A stretch of DNA of 64,000 nt from RGIG3002 sp964449325 (GCA_964449325.1 CAYUYJ010000012.1:32391-96390), one strand, 5' to 3'. Counted from the stretch's first letter, positions 1 to 8,606 are shown. A program made the numbers and translations. The notes: a model not told the origin generated them from the sequence alone.

Positions 1-2
1 TA

Positions 3-704
3 GACGCATATAATGAATTGGGACGTGTGTATATGGATAATAACGGAGTCGGCCCGAACCGTGAAAAAGCAATTTATTGGCTGAAAAAAGCTGCGGAGCA
101 GCAGGTGGTCTACGCATATTGGAATTTAGGGCTCGTATATGAGGACCGCTTTGAGGAGAAAGATTATAAGGAGGCGGCATACTGGTATGAAAAAGCTGCT
201 GAGGCAGGATATGTAGACGCATATAATAGGGTGGGATATGTGTATATGAATGTTAACGGAGGCGTACAGAATCGTGAAAAAGCAATCTATTGGCTGAAAA
301 AAGCCGCAGAGCAACAGGTAGTCGCAGCATATTGGAATTTGGGGCTTGTATATGAGAACCGCTTTGAGGAGAAAGATTACAAGGAAGCGACATATTGGTA
401 TGAAAAAGCCGCGATGGAAGGATATACGGCAGCATATAATAAGTTGGGGTGTCTTTATATAAGTGATAACGGAGTAGGACCGAACCGTGAAAAAGCAATT
501 TACTGGCTGGAAAAAGCCGCAGAGCAGCAAAGCGTGGAAGCCTGTTGGAATTTGGGGCTTGTATATGAGGATCGCTTTGAACAGAAAGATTATGAGAAGG
601 CGGCGTACTGGTATGAAAAGGCTGCCGAGGGAGGAGATACGGATGCCTATACCGAGGCGCAAAAATGCCGTGAACATTTGGCAAAAAATGGGAGAACAAT
701 ATAA
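3..704 (+). CDS. Sel1-like repeat protein, 5'-truncated by the window edge
   Basis: This is the C-terminal part (about 233 residues) of a Sel1-like repeat protein. The frame is open to the first full codon and begins inside a repeat (DAYNELGRVYM), so the true start lies to the left and the TTG/ATG codons here are internal. Repeats of about 36 residues alternate between the forms AIYWLKKAAEQQ and YWYEKAAEAG. At DNA level a two-repeat module recurs at 61, 274 and 487, an exact 213-bp period. Sel1 repeats form alpha/alpha solenoids used as protein-binding scaffolds. No partner can be named. The stop lies 2 nt before the next gene, so both are probably cotranscribed. No membrane segment is visible in this part. 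Confidence 0.88.
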   Translation, partial: DAYNELGRVYMDNNGVGPNREKAIYWLKKAAEQQVVYAYWNLGLVYEDRFEEKDYKEAAYWYEKAAEAGYVDAYNRVGYVYMNVNGGVQNREKAIYWLKKAAEQQVVAAYWNLGLVYENRFEEKDYKEATYWYEKAAMEGYTAAYNKLGCLYISDNGVGPNREKAIYWLEKAAEQQSVEACWNLGLVYEDRFEQKDYEKAAYWYEKAAEGGDTDAYTEAQKCREHLAKNGRTI

Positions 705-706
705 AA

Positions 707-1165
707 ATGAATCAGAATAATATTTTACGAAATGAATCCAAAAAGACAGAAAATAATAACAGTGGTGAGTCGGAAAGCAAAATAAAGACAGCAGAGGCAT
801 CAGAGACATCAATGGACCGTCGTAAGATTATGCAACCGCGTTCCAAAGCATACATATATGCTATGTCAACGGTTGATGATGAGAAAGACGAGAAAGTTGA
901 AAAAATTGTAAAGAAAATGCCGCTCAATAACAAACTCATCGGAATTTTATCAGGATGCAAAATACCGGGATGTATTATACATGCAATAGACAAGGAAGGA
1001 AATATTTTAGAACATTATCAGACTGAAAATGATATTCCCGAAGACTTGCAGGAAGGATATCAGGTGTATTTACAAAATCAGGGTTGCTTTTCTGTTGAGG
1101 TATATACCTTGTATTATTGTATTGTGTACGAAAACGGAAATGTAAAATTTCTTGAAATAAAATAA
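707..1165 (+). CDS. hypothetical protein, 152 aa
   Basis: I do not recognise this protein. The first ~70 residues are hydrophilic and look disordered (rich in N, E, K and S). The second half is a compact region with SGCKIPGCIIHAIDKEGN and a beta-rich tail (VEVYTLYYCIVYENGNVKFLEIK is split here as VEVYTLYYCIVYEN then GNVKFLEIK). No signal peptide or membrane helix is visible. The ATG follows the stop of the Sel1-repeat gene by 2 nt, so translation is probably coupled and the two products may act together. No clear promoter is seen between them. The call as a real gene rests on the coupling and the even codon use. Confidence 0.6.
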   Translation: MNQNNILRNESKKTENNNSGESESKIKTAEASETSMDRRKIMQPRSKAYIYAMSTVDDEKDEKVEKIVKKMPLNNKLIGILSGCKIPGCIIHAIDKEGNILEHYQTENDIPEDLQEGYQVYLQNQGCFSVEVYTLYYCIVYENGNVKFLEIK

Positions 1166-1213
1166 AGAATCCCTTAGATTATCATTATACTAATATGAAA
1201 AGGAAACAGAATT

Positions 1214-1858
1214 ATGAGCATGAAGAGAAAATGTTTTGCCAGACCGCCGCAATTTAGGAAACGGATGGGTATGATGTTAATCGGCGTCACGTTACAGGCA
1301 TTCGGACTGTCACTTTTAATGAAACTGAATCTGGGAACCGACCCCTGTTCTGCGCTGACCCAGGGAGTGATTAAGCATATTCCCATCAGCTTTGGGACTG
1401 CGCAGCTTTTGTGTCATCTGGTTACATTCGCTTTTGTACTGCGGTTTGATTTGAGCCAGATTGGCTTCGGTACGATAGGAAATATGGTTTGTCTCGGTTA
1501 CATCGCGGATTTTTTCACGTGGGTGTGGAACAGTACTTTACCTGTGGATTTCTTTGGAAGCAATGTGGTACGTTTCGGGTTGCTTATTCCGGCGTTGGCA
1601 GTATTTATACTGGGAGCGGCCACTTACATGACAGCAGGACTTGGTTCGTCACCATATGACGGACTTCCGTTCATTATTTCGGAGCATGTACATAAAATTT
1701 CTTTCCGTTCGGTGCGAATGCTTTGGGATATTGCTTTTATGGCAGCAGGAGCACTGCTTGGAGGAAATGTGGGAATTGTTACGGTTGCCGTGGCTTTTTT
1801 CTTAGGACCGGTAATAAGCTGGGTACAGAAAATACTTGGCAGATTTATAAATGAATGA
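1214..1858 (+). CDS. YczE/YitT-type integral membrane protein
   Basis: This is a 214-residue polytopic membrane protein with about five or six hydrophobic segments. The N-terminal block GVTLQAFGLSLLMKLNLGTDPCSALTQG is typical of the YczE/YyaS/YitT group, whose members have a glycine-rich first helix followed by an LGTDP-like loop (written here in two parts: GVTLQAFGLSLLMKL and NLGTDPCSALTQG). A second related block, AGLGSSPYDGLPF, occurs around residue 146, which suggests an internal duplication. The biochemical function of the family is not established; B. subtilis YczE affects lipopeptide production. The ATG at 1214 is preceded by AAAAGGAAA. The next gene starts 18 nt downstream, so a shared transcript with the glycosidase is likely. 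Confidence 0.8.
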   Translation: MSMKRKCFARPPQFRKRMGMMLIGVTLQAFGLSLLMKLNLGTDPCSALTQGVIKHIPISFGTAQLLCHLVTFAFVLRFDLSQIGFGTIGNMVCLGYIADFFTWVWNSTLPVDFFGSNVVRFGLLIPALAVFILGAATYMTAGLGSSPYDGLPFIISEHVHKISFRSVRMLWDIAFMAAGALLGGNVGIVTVAVAFFLGPVISWVQKILGRFINE

Positions 1859-1876
1859 TAGGAGAGAGTAAAAGAT

Positions 1877-3490
1877 ATGTATAAGAGAATTTTTGTGAAT
1901 CAGTGTGGGTATTTGAAAATGATGGAAAAAAGGGTTACTTTTAAAACGGAAGAACCGGTGGAATTTTCTGTTTTAAAAAGTGACGGAAGTGTCATTTTTA
2001 AGGGAAAAGCAGAAAAGCGATTTATTAATGAAGCAGCGAAAGAGACTGATTACATAGGAGATTTTTCTGCGGTAAAAGAGCCGGGAAAATACTATATTAC
2101 TGCAGAAGGTCTGGGAGAATCGGATACCTTTGAAATCGGAGACGAGATTTATCAGCCGGTATTTCAAAAGGCGATGCATTTCTTTTACTTACAACGTTGC
2201 GGTTGTGAACTGCCAAAGAAGGCAGCCGGTATGTTTGCACATAAAGCATGCCACACGGAGGAAGCTGTTGTTTACGGAACAAACGAAAAAATGGAAGTAT
2301 CCGGCGGTTGGCATGATGCAGGAGATTACGGACGATATGTGGGACCGGGAGCAATGGCGGTAGCACAGCTTCTTCTGGCATATGAAGCTAATGAAAAAGC
2401 GGCACAGCAGTACAATAATCCGCTTTATGAACAAGATGATAATAAAATGCCCGCCTATCTTGCCGAATTGAAATATGAACTGGATTGGATGATGAAAATG
2501 CAGCGGGAGGACGGAGCACTGTATCATAAGGTAAGCTGCTATAATTTCTGCGGTTTTATTATGCCTGAGGAGGAAAGGGAACAACTGGTTATCAGTCCGG
2601 TGTCCGTTACCGCTACAGCAGATTTTGCAGCAGTAACCGCAATGGCAATACGTTTTTATGAAAAGTATGACAGCAGCTTTGCGAAAAAATTGGAAGAAGT
2701 ATCGAAAAAGGCTTACAAAGCGTTGGAAACCATGGAGCTTCCGGGAGGATTTAAAAATCCGTCGGAGATTAAAACCGGAGAATACGGAGATTCCTGTGAT
2801 GAGGACGAACGGTATTGGGCAGCTGCAGAACTGTACAAGGCCTTTGGTGATGAAAAATATCGTCTGGATTTTGAAAAACGGGCAAAAGAAAAAATTTATC
2901 ATGGCTATGGCTGGGTAGAAATGGGAAGCTACGGAAATCTTGCTTATCTTTCTACGAAATTTCCTGTGGATGAGTCATTGAAAGAAAAAATAAAAGCATC
3001 CATGATAAAGCTTGCCGAGATAAGATATAATGTGGTAGAAGAGGATGGGTACGGAACCGCACTTTTACCGACGGAGTACACATGGGGAAGCAATCTGGAT
3101 GCGGCCAATAACGGCTTGCATTTATATGATGCCTATGTTCTTACGGGAGAGAAAAAATATCTGATGGGAGCAGCGGAGCAGCTTCACTATCTGCTCGGAA
3201 GAAATCCGATGGGCTTAAGCTATCTTACCGGCTGTGGTACGGATGCAGTCAAACATCCTCATCACAGACCATCGGGATTTTTAGGAAAAGCAATGGAGGG
3301 TATGCTTTCGGGAGGACCTTGTGACTGGCTTGCGGATGAAGCAGTCAAACAGATTTTTACGAAAGAAACGGCACCCGCGAAGTCACTGTTGGATATGACC
3401 GGCAGTTACTCTACAAATGAAGTGACGATTTACTGGAACTCTGCGTTTGTGGAGCTTCTTGCCGCTGTGAGCGCAAGCTTGGCAGAATAG
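1877..3490 (+). CDS. glycoside hydrolase family 9 protein, apparently cytoplasmic
   Basis: This 537-residue protein has the GH9 architecture: an N-terminal Ig-like cellulase domain (residues 1-90, starting RIFVNQCGY) and an (alpha/alpha)6 barrel (about 95-535). The catalytic Asp pair is seen in GGWHDAGDYGRY (D147 and D150), and the general acid Glu in STNEVTIYW (E515). The LGRNPMGLSYLTG block is also typical. GH9 enzymes cut beta-1,4-glucans or beta-glucosaminides by inversion. There is no signal peptide, dockerin or carbohydrate-binding module, so I infer an intracellular exo-acting enzyme on imported oligosaccharides (cellodextrin or glucosaminide); the substrate cannot be fixed from sequence. 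A GGAGAGAG site precedes the ATG. Confidence 0.92.
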   Translation: MYKRIFVNQCGYLKMMEKRVTFKTEEPVEFSVLKSDGSVIFKGKAEKRFINEAAKETDYIGDFSAVKEPGKYYITAEGLGESDTFEIGDEIYQPVFQKAMHFFYLQRCGCELPKKAAGMFAHKACHTEEAVVYGTNEKMEVSGGWHDAGDYGRYVGPGAMAVAQLLLAYEANEKAAQQYNNPLYEQDDNKMPAYLAELKYELDWMMKMQREDGALYHKVSCYNFCGFIMPEEEREQLVISPVSVTATADFAAVTAMAIRFYEKYDSSFAKKLEEVSKKAYKALETMELPGGFKNPSEIKTGEYGDSCDEDERYWAAAELYKAFGDEKYRLDFEKRAKEKIYHGYGWVEMGSYGNLAYLSTKFPVDESLKEKIKASMIKLAEIRYNVVEEDGYGTALLPTEYTWGSNLDAANNGLHLYDAYVLTGEKKYLMGAAEQLHYLLGRNPMGLSYLTGCGTDAVKHPHHRPSGFLGKAMEGMLSGGPCDWLADEAVKQIFTKETAPAKSLLDMTGSYSTNEVTIYWNSAFVELLAAVSASLAE

Positions 3491-3547
3491 AGAGAAGGAA
3501 GACAGTAAGCGATACAGAGTAAATGAGAGTAAATAGTCGGGGATAGA

Positions 3548-4798
3548 ATGAGAATGCTTAGCAGAAGAAAAGCGTTAGTGTGGATTTTGACAGGGATACT
3601 GGTAGTCATGATGTCCGGTTGTGGAGGACAGAGTGAAAACAAAGAACAACTTTCTTGGACAACAGAAACAGAGAACGGACAGCAGGATATAGACACAGAG
3701 ATTGCACAGGATAATGAAACATGGACGGCTTTCGAAGAAGATACGTCAGAGGCAGAAGAAAAGGAAATTACTCTTGTCATGGTGGGCGATATTCTGCTGC
3801 ATACTCCCGTGGCAAAGAGCGGACTGCGTGAAGACGGTACTTACAATTTTGATGTTGTTTTTGAAAATGTAAAAGAAAAAATAGAATCTGCGGATTTAGC
3901 ATTGGTAAATGAAGAAGTCATTATCGGAGGCAGCGAACTGGGGGTGACAGGGTATCCCGCTTTCAATGCTCCATATGAACTGGGAGATGCATTGGCAGAT
4001 GCAGGTTTTGATGTGGTGCTTCATGCGACAAATCATGCACTGGACAAGGGAAGCCGGGGACTGGAGAATTGTCTGCATTTTTGGGAGGAAAAGTATCCGG
4101 AGATAGCGGTTCTTGGAATCAACGGGAGCGAAGAAGCGCAGGAAAAAATTTTTGTGTACGAGCAGGAAGGAATCCGCATAGCGATTTTAAACTATACATA
4201 CGGAACCAACGGGATTCCTATGTCGGAAACCATGCCTTACGGTGTGAATCTGCTGGAGAAAGAAAAAGTCATACAGGATTTGCAACGGGCGGAAGAAACA
4301 GCGGATTTTGTGATAGTATGCCCTCATTGGGGAACCGAGTATCAGTTGGAACCATCCAAAGAGCAGGAAAAATGGGTGAAGTTGTTTGCAGATAACGGTG
4401 CTGATCTTGTAATCGGAACCCATCCCCATGTAATCGAACCGGTGGAATGGTATGAGGAAGCAGACCGAGAAATGCTTGTGTATTATTCCCTCGGAAATTT
4501 TGTGAACTGGACTTCCGGCACCGGAGCAGGAACAGCAAACCGGATGCTTGGCAGTATGGCGGAAGTGACAATCGGGCCGGACGAAGAGGGAAAAGTCGTA
4601 ATTAAAGAATATGATGCAGAACCGTTGGTATGTCATGTACAAGAGGGTACGGATGGTGTTACGGTATATTTTCTGCAAGACTATACGGAAGAACTCGCAG
4701 AGGGAAATGAAATCCGAAAACAGGATGAGACATTTTCATTGGATTATTGCAGGAAACTGTGGGAAAAGGTAATGGAAGAGACAGCAATACATAAATAA
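3548..4798 (+). CDS. CapA-family lipoprotein (metallophosphoesterase-like)
   Basis: This 416-residue protein has a lipoprotein signal peptide (hydrophobic stretch then MMSGCGG, lipidated Cys about residue 25) and an acidic linker to residue ~73. The rest is a CapA/PgsA fold: VMVGDILLH, a Gly/Ala-rich middle, ATNHALDKG, CPHWGTEYQ, GTHPHVIEPVEWY and YSLGNFV, which are the metal-site motifs of the family. CapA proteins support polyglutamate or other capsule export or anchoring, and many homologues have no proven role. Here no capB/capC neighbours are present, so a capsule role is uncertain. The gene follows the glycosidase by 57 nt. The C-terminus (after ~350) is a variable region. Confidence 0.88.
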   Translation: MRMLSRRKALVWILTGILVVMMSGCGGQSENKEQLSWTTETENGQQDIDTEIAQDNETWTAFEEDTSEAEEKEITLVMVGDILLHTPVAKSGLREDGTYNFDVVFENVKEKIESADLALVNEEVIIGGSELGVTGYPAFNAPYELGDALADAGFDVVLHATNHALDKGSRGLENCLHFWEEKYPEIAVLGINGSEEAQEKIFVYEQEGIRIAILNYTYGTNGIPMSETMPYGVNLLEKEKVIQDLQRAEETADFVIVCPHWGTEYQLEPSKEQEKWVKLFADNGADLVIGTHPHVIEPVEWYEEADREMLVYYSLGNFVNWTSGTGAGTANRMLGSMAEVTIGPDEEGKVVIKEYDAEPLVCHVQEGTDGVTVYFLQDYTEELAEGNEIRKQDETFSLDYCRKLWEKVMEETAIHK

Positions 4799-4812
4799 GA
4801 AGGAGAGGGGAC

Positions 4813-5133
4813 ATGGCGCGGAAGCTGTGTCCCTCGTTTGCCCTGTATGCATTTGCATGTAAGTTTTTAGAGAAAGCGGATTTAGTTGAAATTAAGGAGG
4901 CGCTGGGAATGACGGTTTTAGGTGAGATGATTTGGAATGATGGTAGAACAGAGGGGATTGCAAAGGGGAAGGCAGATTCGGTTTTGGAGTTGTTGGAAGA
5001 ATTAGGTAATATTCCCGAAGACTTACGAGGAAAAATTCAGCAGGAAAATGATTTGGAAAAGCTGAAAGCGTGGCATAAAATGTCAGCAAAAGCAGAAAGT
5101 ATTGATGAGTTTCGTGAAAAGACCGGAATATAG
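4813..5133 (+). pseudogene. C-terminal remnant of an Rpn/YhgA-type PD-(D/E)XK nuclease
   Basis: This 106-codon reading frame matches only the tail of Rpn-family recombination-promoting nuclease/putative transposase proteins common in Lachnospiraceae: KFLEKADLVEIKEALGMT, then MIWNDGRTEGIAKGKADSV, a LEELGNIPEDL helix and a closing DEFREKTG. The ~200-residue N-terminal nuclease domain is absent. The first ~10 residues look like junction sequence. It begins 15 nt after capA with a ribosome site (AAGGAGAGGGG) before ATG, so a peptide could still be made. I infer a decayed copy. Alternatively it could be a retained small domain, but nothing supports a function. Confidence 0.65.
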
Positions 5134-5151
5134 GGGAATGCATTTTGACGC

Positions 5152-5180
5152 TTGTGTTCTAAAGGTTTTAAAGTTATACT
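5152..5180 (+). promoter_or_regulatory. candidate sigma-A promoter for the GT-C gene
   Basis: TTGTGT and TATACT are separated by 17 bp, lying between the nuclease remnant and the glycosyltransferase gene. A hairpin with arms GCACAAA and TTTGTGC follows at about 5212-5235 in the presumed leader; it has no T-tract, so it is not an ordinary terminator. Confidence 0.4.
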
Positions 5181-5255
5181 AAAAATAATGTGCAAAAAGA
5201 AAATGCAAGGCACAAAGGGGAAGACTTTTGTGCGTGAAAGGAATGCAATCGATTC

Positions 5256-6962
5256 ATGAAAGAAAAATTAAAAAACATAGACAGCCTGACGTTTGCAAAA
5301 TGTGCTGCATTTGTAACAGTCATGCTCCTTATTATCTTATTGGCATGGAATTGTGACGATGCCTATCATGCTTATGTGATGGCGAAAAATCTGGTGAACG
5401 GAAACGGCTTTGTGTATAATATCGGCGAACGGGTGAATGCCAGTACCTGTCCGCTTTTTACACTTCTGGTAGCGGCAGTCTACGCGCTTTTGGGTGACAT
5501 GTATTTAAGTGGAATTTTGACCTGTGTTGTCTGCTCGGGAATTGCGGTCTGGTTCGTTTTTTTCAAATTCTGTAACAATATGCAGTCAGTACTGCTGGCT
5601 TTTCTTTGTCTTGGCGGTGCAAACGGTTTTATTACCTATGCCACTTCAGGGCTGGAAAACTGTCTGCTGTTTTGTATGATTGCTCTTGTATGGTTTTTTG
5701 TGATGAGCAGGGAGGATTACGGAAGGAAAGACTTGTTTTTCCTTGCTGTTGTTATTGGTATTCTGATGGGGGCACGAATGGATAATGTACTGCTTGTGGC
5801 GCCGATGGGAGTGTATGTCTATTTCTTTGCAAAGAAAAAGGATATCTCCATACCTAAGGCGGTAGGTCTTGGAGTATTGGGAGTGTTTCCGTTTTGGATG
5901 TGGGAGATTTTTTCGGTAATTTATTATGGATTCTTATTTCCCAATACGGCATATATCAAGCTGGGAACAGGACTTCCCATGACAAATTATCTGTCCAGAG
6001 GCATTTCCTATATGTTGACCGCATTGCTCAATGACCCAATTCTTCTTGCCATGCCGCTATTGTATGGAATTTTTGCGGTAGTAAGACGGGATTTGAAGCA
6101 TATTCTTATGGCAGGAGGTGCATGGATTTATCTTGCTTATGTGGTATACATCGGGGGAGATTTTATGCTGGGCAGACATCTGACCGTGCCGTTTTTCAGT
6201 GCGGTATGCGGACTGGCACTGCTGTTTGGAAAACGGGCACGGAGGAGTGAGAGCGGCAAAGGAAAAGCAGATGGAACGGAAGAACCGGGTGAAATCGATA
6301 AAACAGGTGACCGGAATGGAACGGAGCAGAAAAAGCAGAAAAAGCAGAAAAAGCAGGAGAGGATTTTGACAGCTGTTACGATGGTGGCAGCAGGCTGCGT
6401 GCTTTTTGCGCTATCTTTCGGTATGCTGGAAGGAAAGCGGTATCTGTGGACCGGTGATAAATATCTGATGCAGTGTGCGGATGTGGCGGATGAGCGTGCT
6501 TATTATATTCCTACCACCGGACTTCTTGCCTATCTGGATACGAAGGATGGGGCGTATGAGGGAATTGTAACCAAAACCTTTAATACGGTGGAAGTAGAGG
6601 AAATGCTCACACGGGAAACACCGGGTGGAGAATTGAAGCGTGGTGCTTCGGGAATTTTGGTATATTATTATCTGGAAGGGATTCATGTATATGATGCCTA
6701 TGGACTGGCGGATGCCTTTCTGGCAAGACTCCCGGCAGAGTACGATGAGCATTGGCGAATCGGGCATATGCAGAGAAAAATTCCCGCCGGATATGAAGAA
6801 ACGGTAGTGACCGGAGAAAACTGTATTGAGAATGAAAAGCTGCATGAATTTTATGATGCTCTCAGTATTGTCATCAAAGGAGATTTATGGTCGGCAGAGC
6901 GGTTCAAAACAATATGGCGTATGAATACCGGATATTATAATGAATGGCTTGGCTACAAGTAA
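5256..6962 (+). CDS. GT-C membrane glycosyltransferase, AftB-like
   Basis: This 568-residue polytopic protein has an acidic DDAYHAYVMAKNLVNG motif at the first extracytoplasmic loop, followed by GERVNASTCPLFTLL, a pattern seen in GT-C transferases such as mycobacterial AftB and related proteins that use polyprenyl-phosphate sugars. A GGDFMLGRH motif near residue 300 is also typical. About nine to ten membrane segments occupy residues 15-325 and 373-390. A charged linker (about 327-370) contains three 9-bp repeats encoding KKQ-rich sequence. The C-terminal soluble domain probably lies outside the cell. It would transfer a sugar to an envelope acceptor. The next gene encodes a UDP-galactopyranose-mutase-like protein, which fits furanose chemistry, but the donor is unknown. 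Confidence 0.75.
   Translation: MKEKLKNIDSLTFAKCAAFVTVMLLIILLAWNCDDAYHAYVMAKNLVNGNGFVYNIGERVNASTCPLFTLLVAAVYALLGDMYLSGILTCVVCSGIAVWFVFFKFCNNMQSVLLAFLCLGGANGFITYATSGLENCLLFCMIALVWFFVMSREDYGRKDLFFLAVVIGILMGARMDNVLLVAPMGVYVYFFAKKKDISIPKAVGLGVLGVFPFWMWEIFSVIYYGFLFPNTAYIKLGTGLPMTNYLSRGISYMLTALLNDPILLAMPLLYGIFAVVRRDLKHILMAGGAWIYLAYVVYIGGDFMLGRHLTVPFFSAVCGLALLFGKRARRSESGKGKADGTEEPGEIDKTGDRNGTEQKKQKKQKKQERILTAVTMVAAGCVLFALSFGMLEGKRYLWTGDKYLMQCADVADERAYYIPTTGLLAYLDTKDGAYEGIVTKTFNTVEVEEMLTRETPGGELKRGASGILVYYYLEGIHVYDAYGLADAFLARLPAEYDEHWRIGHMQRKIPAGYEETVVTGENCIENEKLHEFYDALSIVIKGDLWSAERFKTIWRMNTGYYNEWLGYK
6327..6353 (+). repeat. three tandem 9-bp units in the GT-C linker
   Basis: CAGAAAAAG occurs three times in a row inside the glycosyltransferase gene. 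The unit length keeps frame, so slippage would change linker length without breaking the protein. Confidence 0.8.
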
Positions 6963-7018
6963 TGGCGGAAAGAAAAGAGTGGCAGAAAATAAGACTGTGA
7001 TATGCAGGAGGTATAGAA

Positions 7019-8221
7019 ATGGAAGCTGCAAAAGCATATAAATATCTGATATTGGGTGCGGGACCGGCAGGATTAAGCTTTGCAAACCGCCTGCTGGAAA
7101 AAGGTGAAAAAGACTTTCTTGTTCTGGAAAAAGAAAGGGAAGCCGGAGGACTTTGCAGAAGTATGGAAGTTGACGGCAGTCCTTTGGACATTGGCGGAGG
7201 ACATTTTCTGGATGTAAGACGCCCCGAAGTAAATGAATTTCTGTTTCGTTTCATGCCCGTACAGGAGTGGGACTTATATGAAAGAGATTCCCGGATTGAC
7301 ATGGAAGGGGAGGTTATCGGACATCCCATAGAAGCCAATATCTGGCAGTTAAGTCTGGAAAAACAGGTAGCGTATTTAAAATCTATTGCTGTGGCGGGCT
7401 GTAATATCGGTAAAGAAATGCCGGAGGATTTTGTGGAATGGATTTACTGGAAACTGGGAGACAGAATCGCCGAAGATTATATGCTGCCGTATAACCGGAA
7501 AATGTTCGGAGAGGAACTGGAAAATCTGGGAACTTATTGGCTTAGTAAGCTTCCCAATGTATCCTTTGAAGAAACTCTGTTAAGCTGTCTGACAAAGCAG
7601 GCATATGGAACACAACCGGGACATGCACAGTTCTATTATCCGAAACAGTACGGCTACGGCGAACTTTGGAAACGAATGGCAGACAATTTGGGAGAGCGGA
7701 TTTGTTACAATACGGCAGTGGAAAGCATCGATTTTGATGCGAGAATGGTAAATGGTTGTTATCAGGCAGAAAAGATTATTAACACAGTGCCGTGGACGGA
7801 ATTTCAAACTATTTCCGGAATGCCTGCACAAATAAAAGAGAAAATGCACACACTGAAATATAGCAGCGTTGTTATCGAATACATACCGGAACAGTTAAAT
7901 ACTACGGCGCAGTGGATTTATTACCCGAAGGAAGCTCTGCCTTATCACCGCATTTTAGTCCGGCACAATTTCTGTCCTAAAGCAAAAGGCTGCTGGACTG
8001 AAACAAACAAGAAACGGTATCAAAAAACGGAGAATCGTTTTGCCTATGAAAATAAATATGCCTATCCATTAAATACCGTAGAAAAGCAGGATGCCATAAA
8101 CGAGTTACTGACATGGTGCAAGGGCAAAGGTGTGCTGGGACTGGGCAGGTGGGGCGAATGGGAACATTTCAACTCGGATGCGGTTGTAGAACGTGCCATC
8201 AGGCTTGCCGATAGTCTGTAA
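7019..8221 (+). CDS. FAD-dependent protein of the UDP-galactopyranose mutase/amine oxidase type
   Basis: This 400-residue flavoprotein starts with a dinucleotide-binding fold (LILGAGPAGLSFA, residues ~8-20), then the FAD ribose Glu (VLEKEREAGGLCRS) and IGGGHFLDVR. The middle has FYYPKQYGYGELWKRM and the C-terminus has GLGRWGEWEHFNSD, which closes the FAD site. The overall layout resembles UDP-galactopyranose mutase and protoporphyrinogen-oxidase-like proteins. True mutases run near 370-400 residues, so the length fits, but I cannot confirm the UDP-sugar site. AGGAGG precedes the ATG. It follows the GT-C gene by 56 nt, probably as one operon, so a role in making a furanose donor or modifying a glycan precursor is an inference. 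Confidence 0.75.
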   Translation: MEAAKAYKYLILGAGPAGLSFANRLLEKGEKDFLVLEKEREAGGLCRSMEVDGSPLDIGGGHFLDVRRPEVNEFLFRFMPVQEWDLYERDSRIDMEGEVIGHPIEANIWQLSLEKQVAYLKSIAVAGCNIGKEMPEDFVEWIYWKLGDRIAEDYMLPYNRKMFGEELENLGTYWLSKLPNVSFEETLLSCLTKQAYGTQPGHAQFYYPKQYGYGELWKRMADNLGERICYNTAVESIDFDARMVNGCYQAEKIINTVPWTEFQTISGMPAQIKEKMHTLKYSSVVIEYIPEQLNTTAQWIYYPKEALPYHRILVRHNFCPKAKGCWTETNKKRYQKTENRFAYENKYAYPLNTVEKQDAINELLTWCKGKGVLGLGRWGEWEHFNSDAVVERAIRLADSL

Positions 8222-8226
8222 ATACA

Positions 8227-8280
8227 GTTCAACTTCCGGCAAACATTTTCTCTGTTCAACTTCCGGCAAACATTTACTCT
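8227..8280 (+). repeat. two tandem 27-bp repeats
   Basis: The units at 8227-8253 and 8254-8280 begin GTTCAACTTCCGGCAAACAT and differ at one base (TTTTCTCT against TTTACTCT endings). They lie right after the flavoprotein stop and abut the candidate promoter of the next gene. They could be a doubled protein-binding site or a simple duplication. Confidence 0.85.
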
Positions 8281-8308
8281 TGTATTTCTCACAAGACTTA
8301 ATTATACT
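8280..8308 (+). promoter_or_regulatory. candidate sigma-A promoter for the 81-aa gene
   Basis: TTGTAT and TATACT are spaced 17 bp, 52 bp before the start of the next gene. The -35 box begins at the last base of the tandem repeat, so a factor bound to the repeat could affect it. Confidence 0.45.
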
Positions 8309-8360
8309 AAGAAATTGAAGATAAATATTCGCTGAAAACATACTTATGTGAGGGAAAACC

Positions 8361-8606
8361 ATGCGGAAAATGGAATTTAAAATGGAACGGCAGGGACTTT
8401 TGGAAATCGGACAGAAAGTGACGATAACCGAAGGCGTGCTACCGAGTAATTATTATTATACCATTGACCCTTCCTTAGCCATGTCAGCCAACTTTCCTTT
8501 TCGGGAAAAGCTCTATGCAAGGGAAGGCGTTGTGACGGATATTATTGAAAACGAGCGGGGCTTCTATGTTACAGTAGAATTTGATGAGGAACCGCCAAAA
8601 AAATAA
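8361..8606 (+). CDS. conserved small protein, 81 aa, unknown function
   Basis: I do not recognise a named family. The protein is small, mixed alpha/beta and cytoplasmic, with a likely small beta-barrel character (short strands such as QKVTITEGVL, REGVVTDIIENERGFYVTVEFD). That pattern, a turn-rich module handling an exposed strand, is seen in KOW or SH3-like folds, but this is a guess. The start has a good ribosome site (GAGGG, 6 nt before ATG). A run PPKK ends it. It is followed 32 nt later by ridA, so the two may be cotranscribed. Confidence 0.6.
   Translation: MRKMEFKMERQGLLEIGQKVTITEGVLPSNYYYTIDPSLAMSANFPFREKLYAREGVVTDIIENERGFYVTVEFDEEPPKK

Noticed and set aside
126..812. 228-codon reading frame antisense to the Sel1-repeat gene
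   Set aside because: It is opposite a clear repeat protein and owes its openness to codon bias; no ribosome site or family.
5212..5235. Terminator before the GT-C gene
   Set aside because: Hairpin is present but there is no T-run after it on the + strand.
8227..8280. CRISPR-like repeat
   Set aside because: Only two contiguous copies with no spacer and no cas genes.
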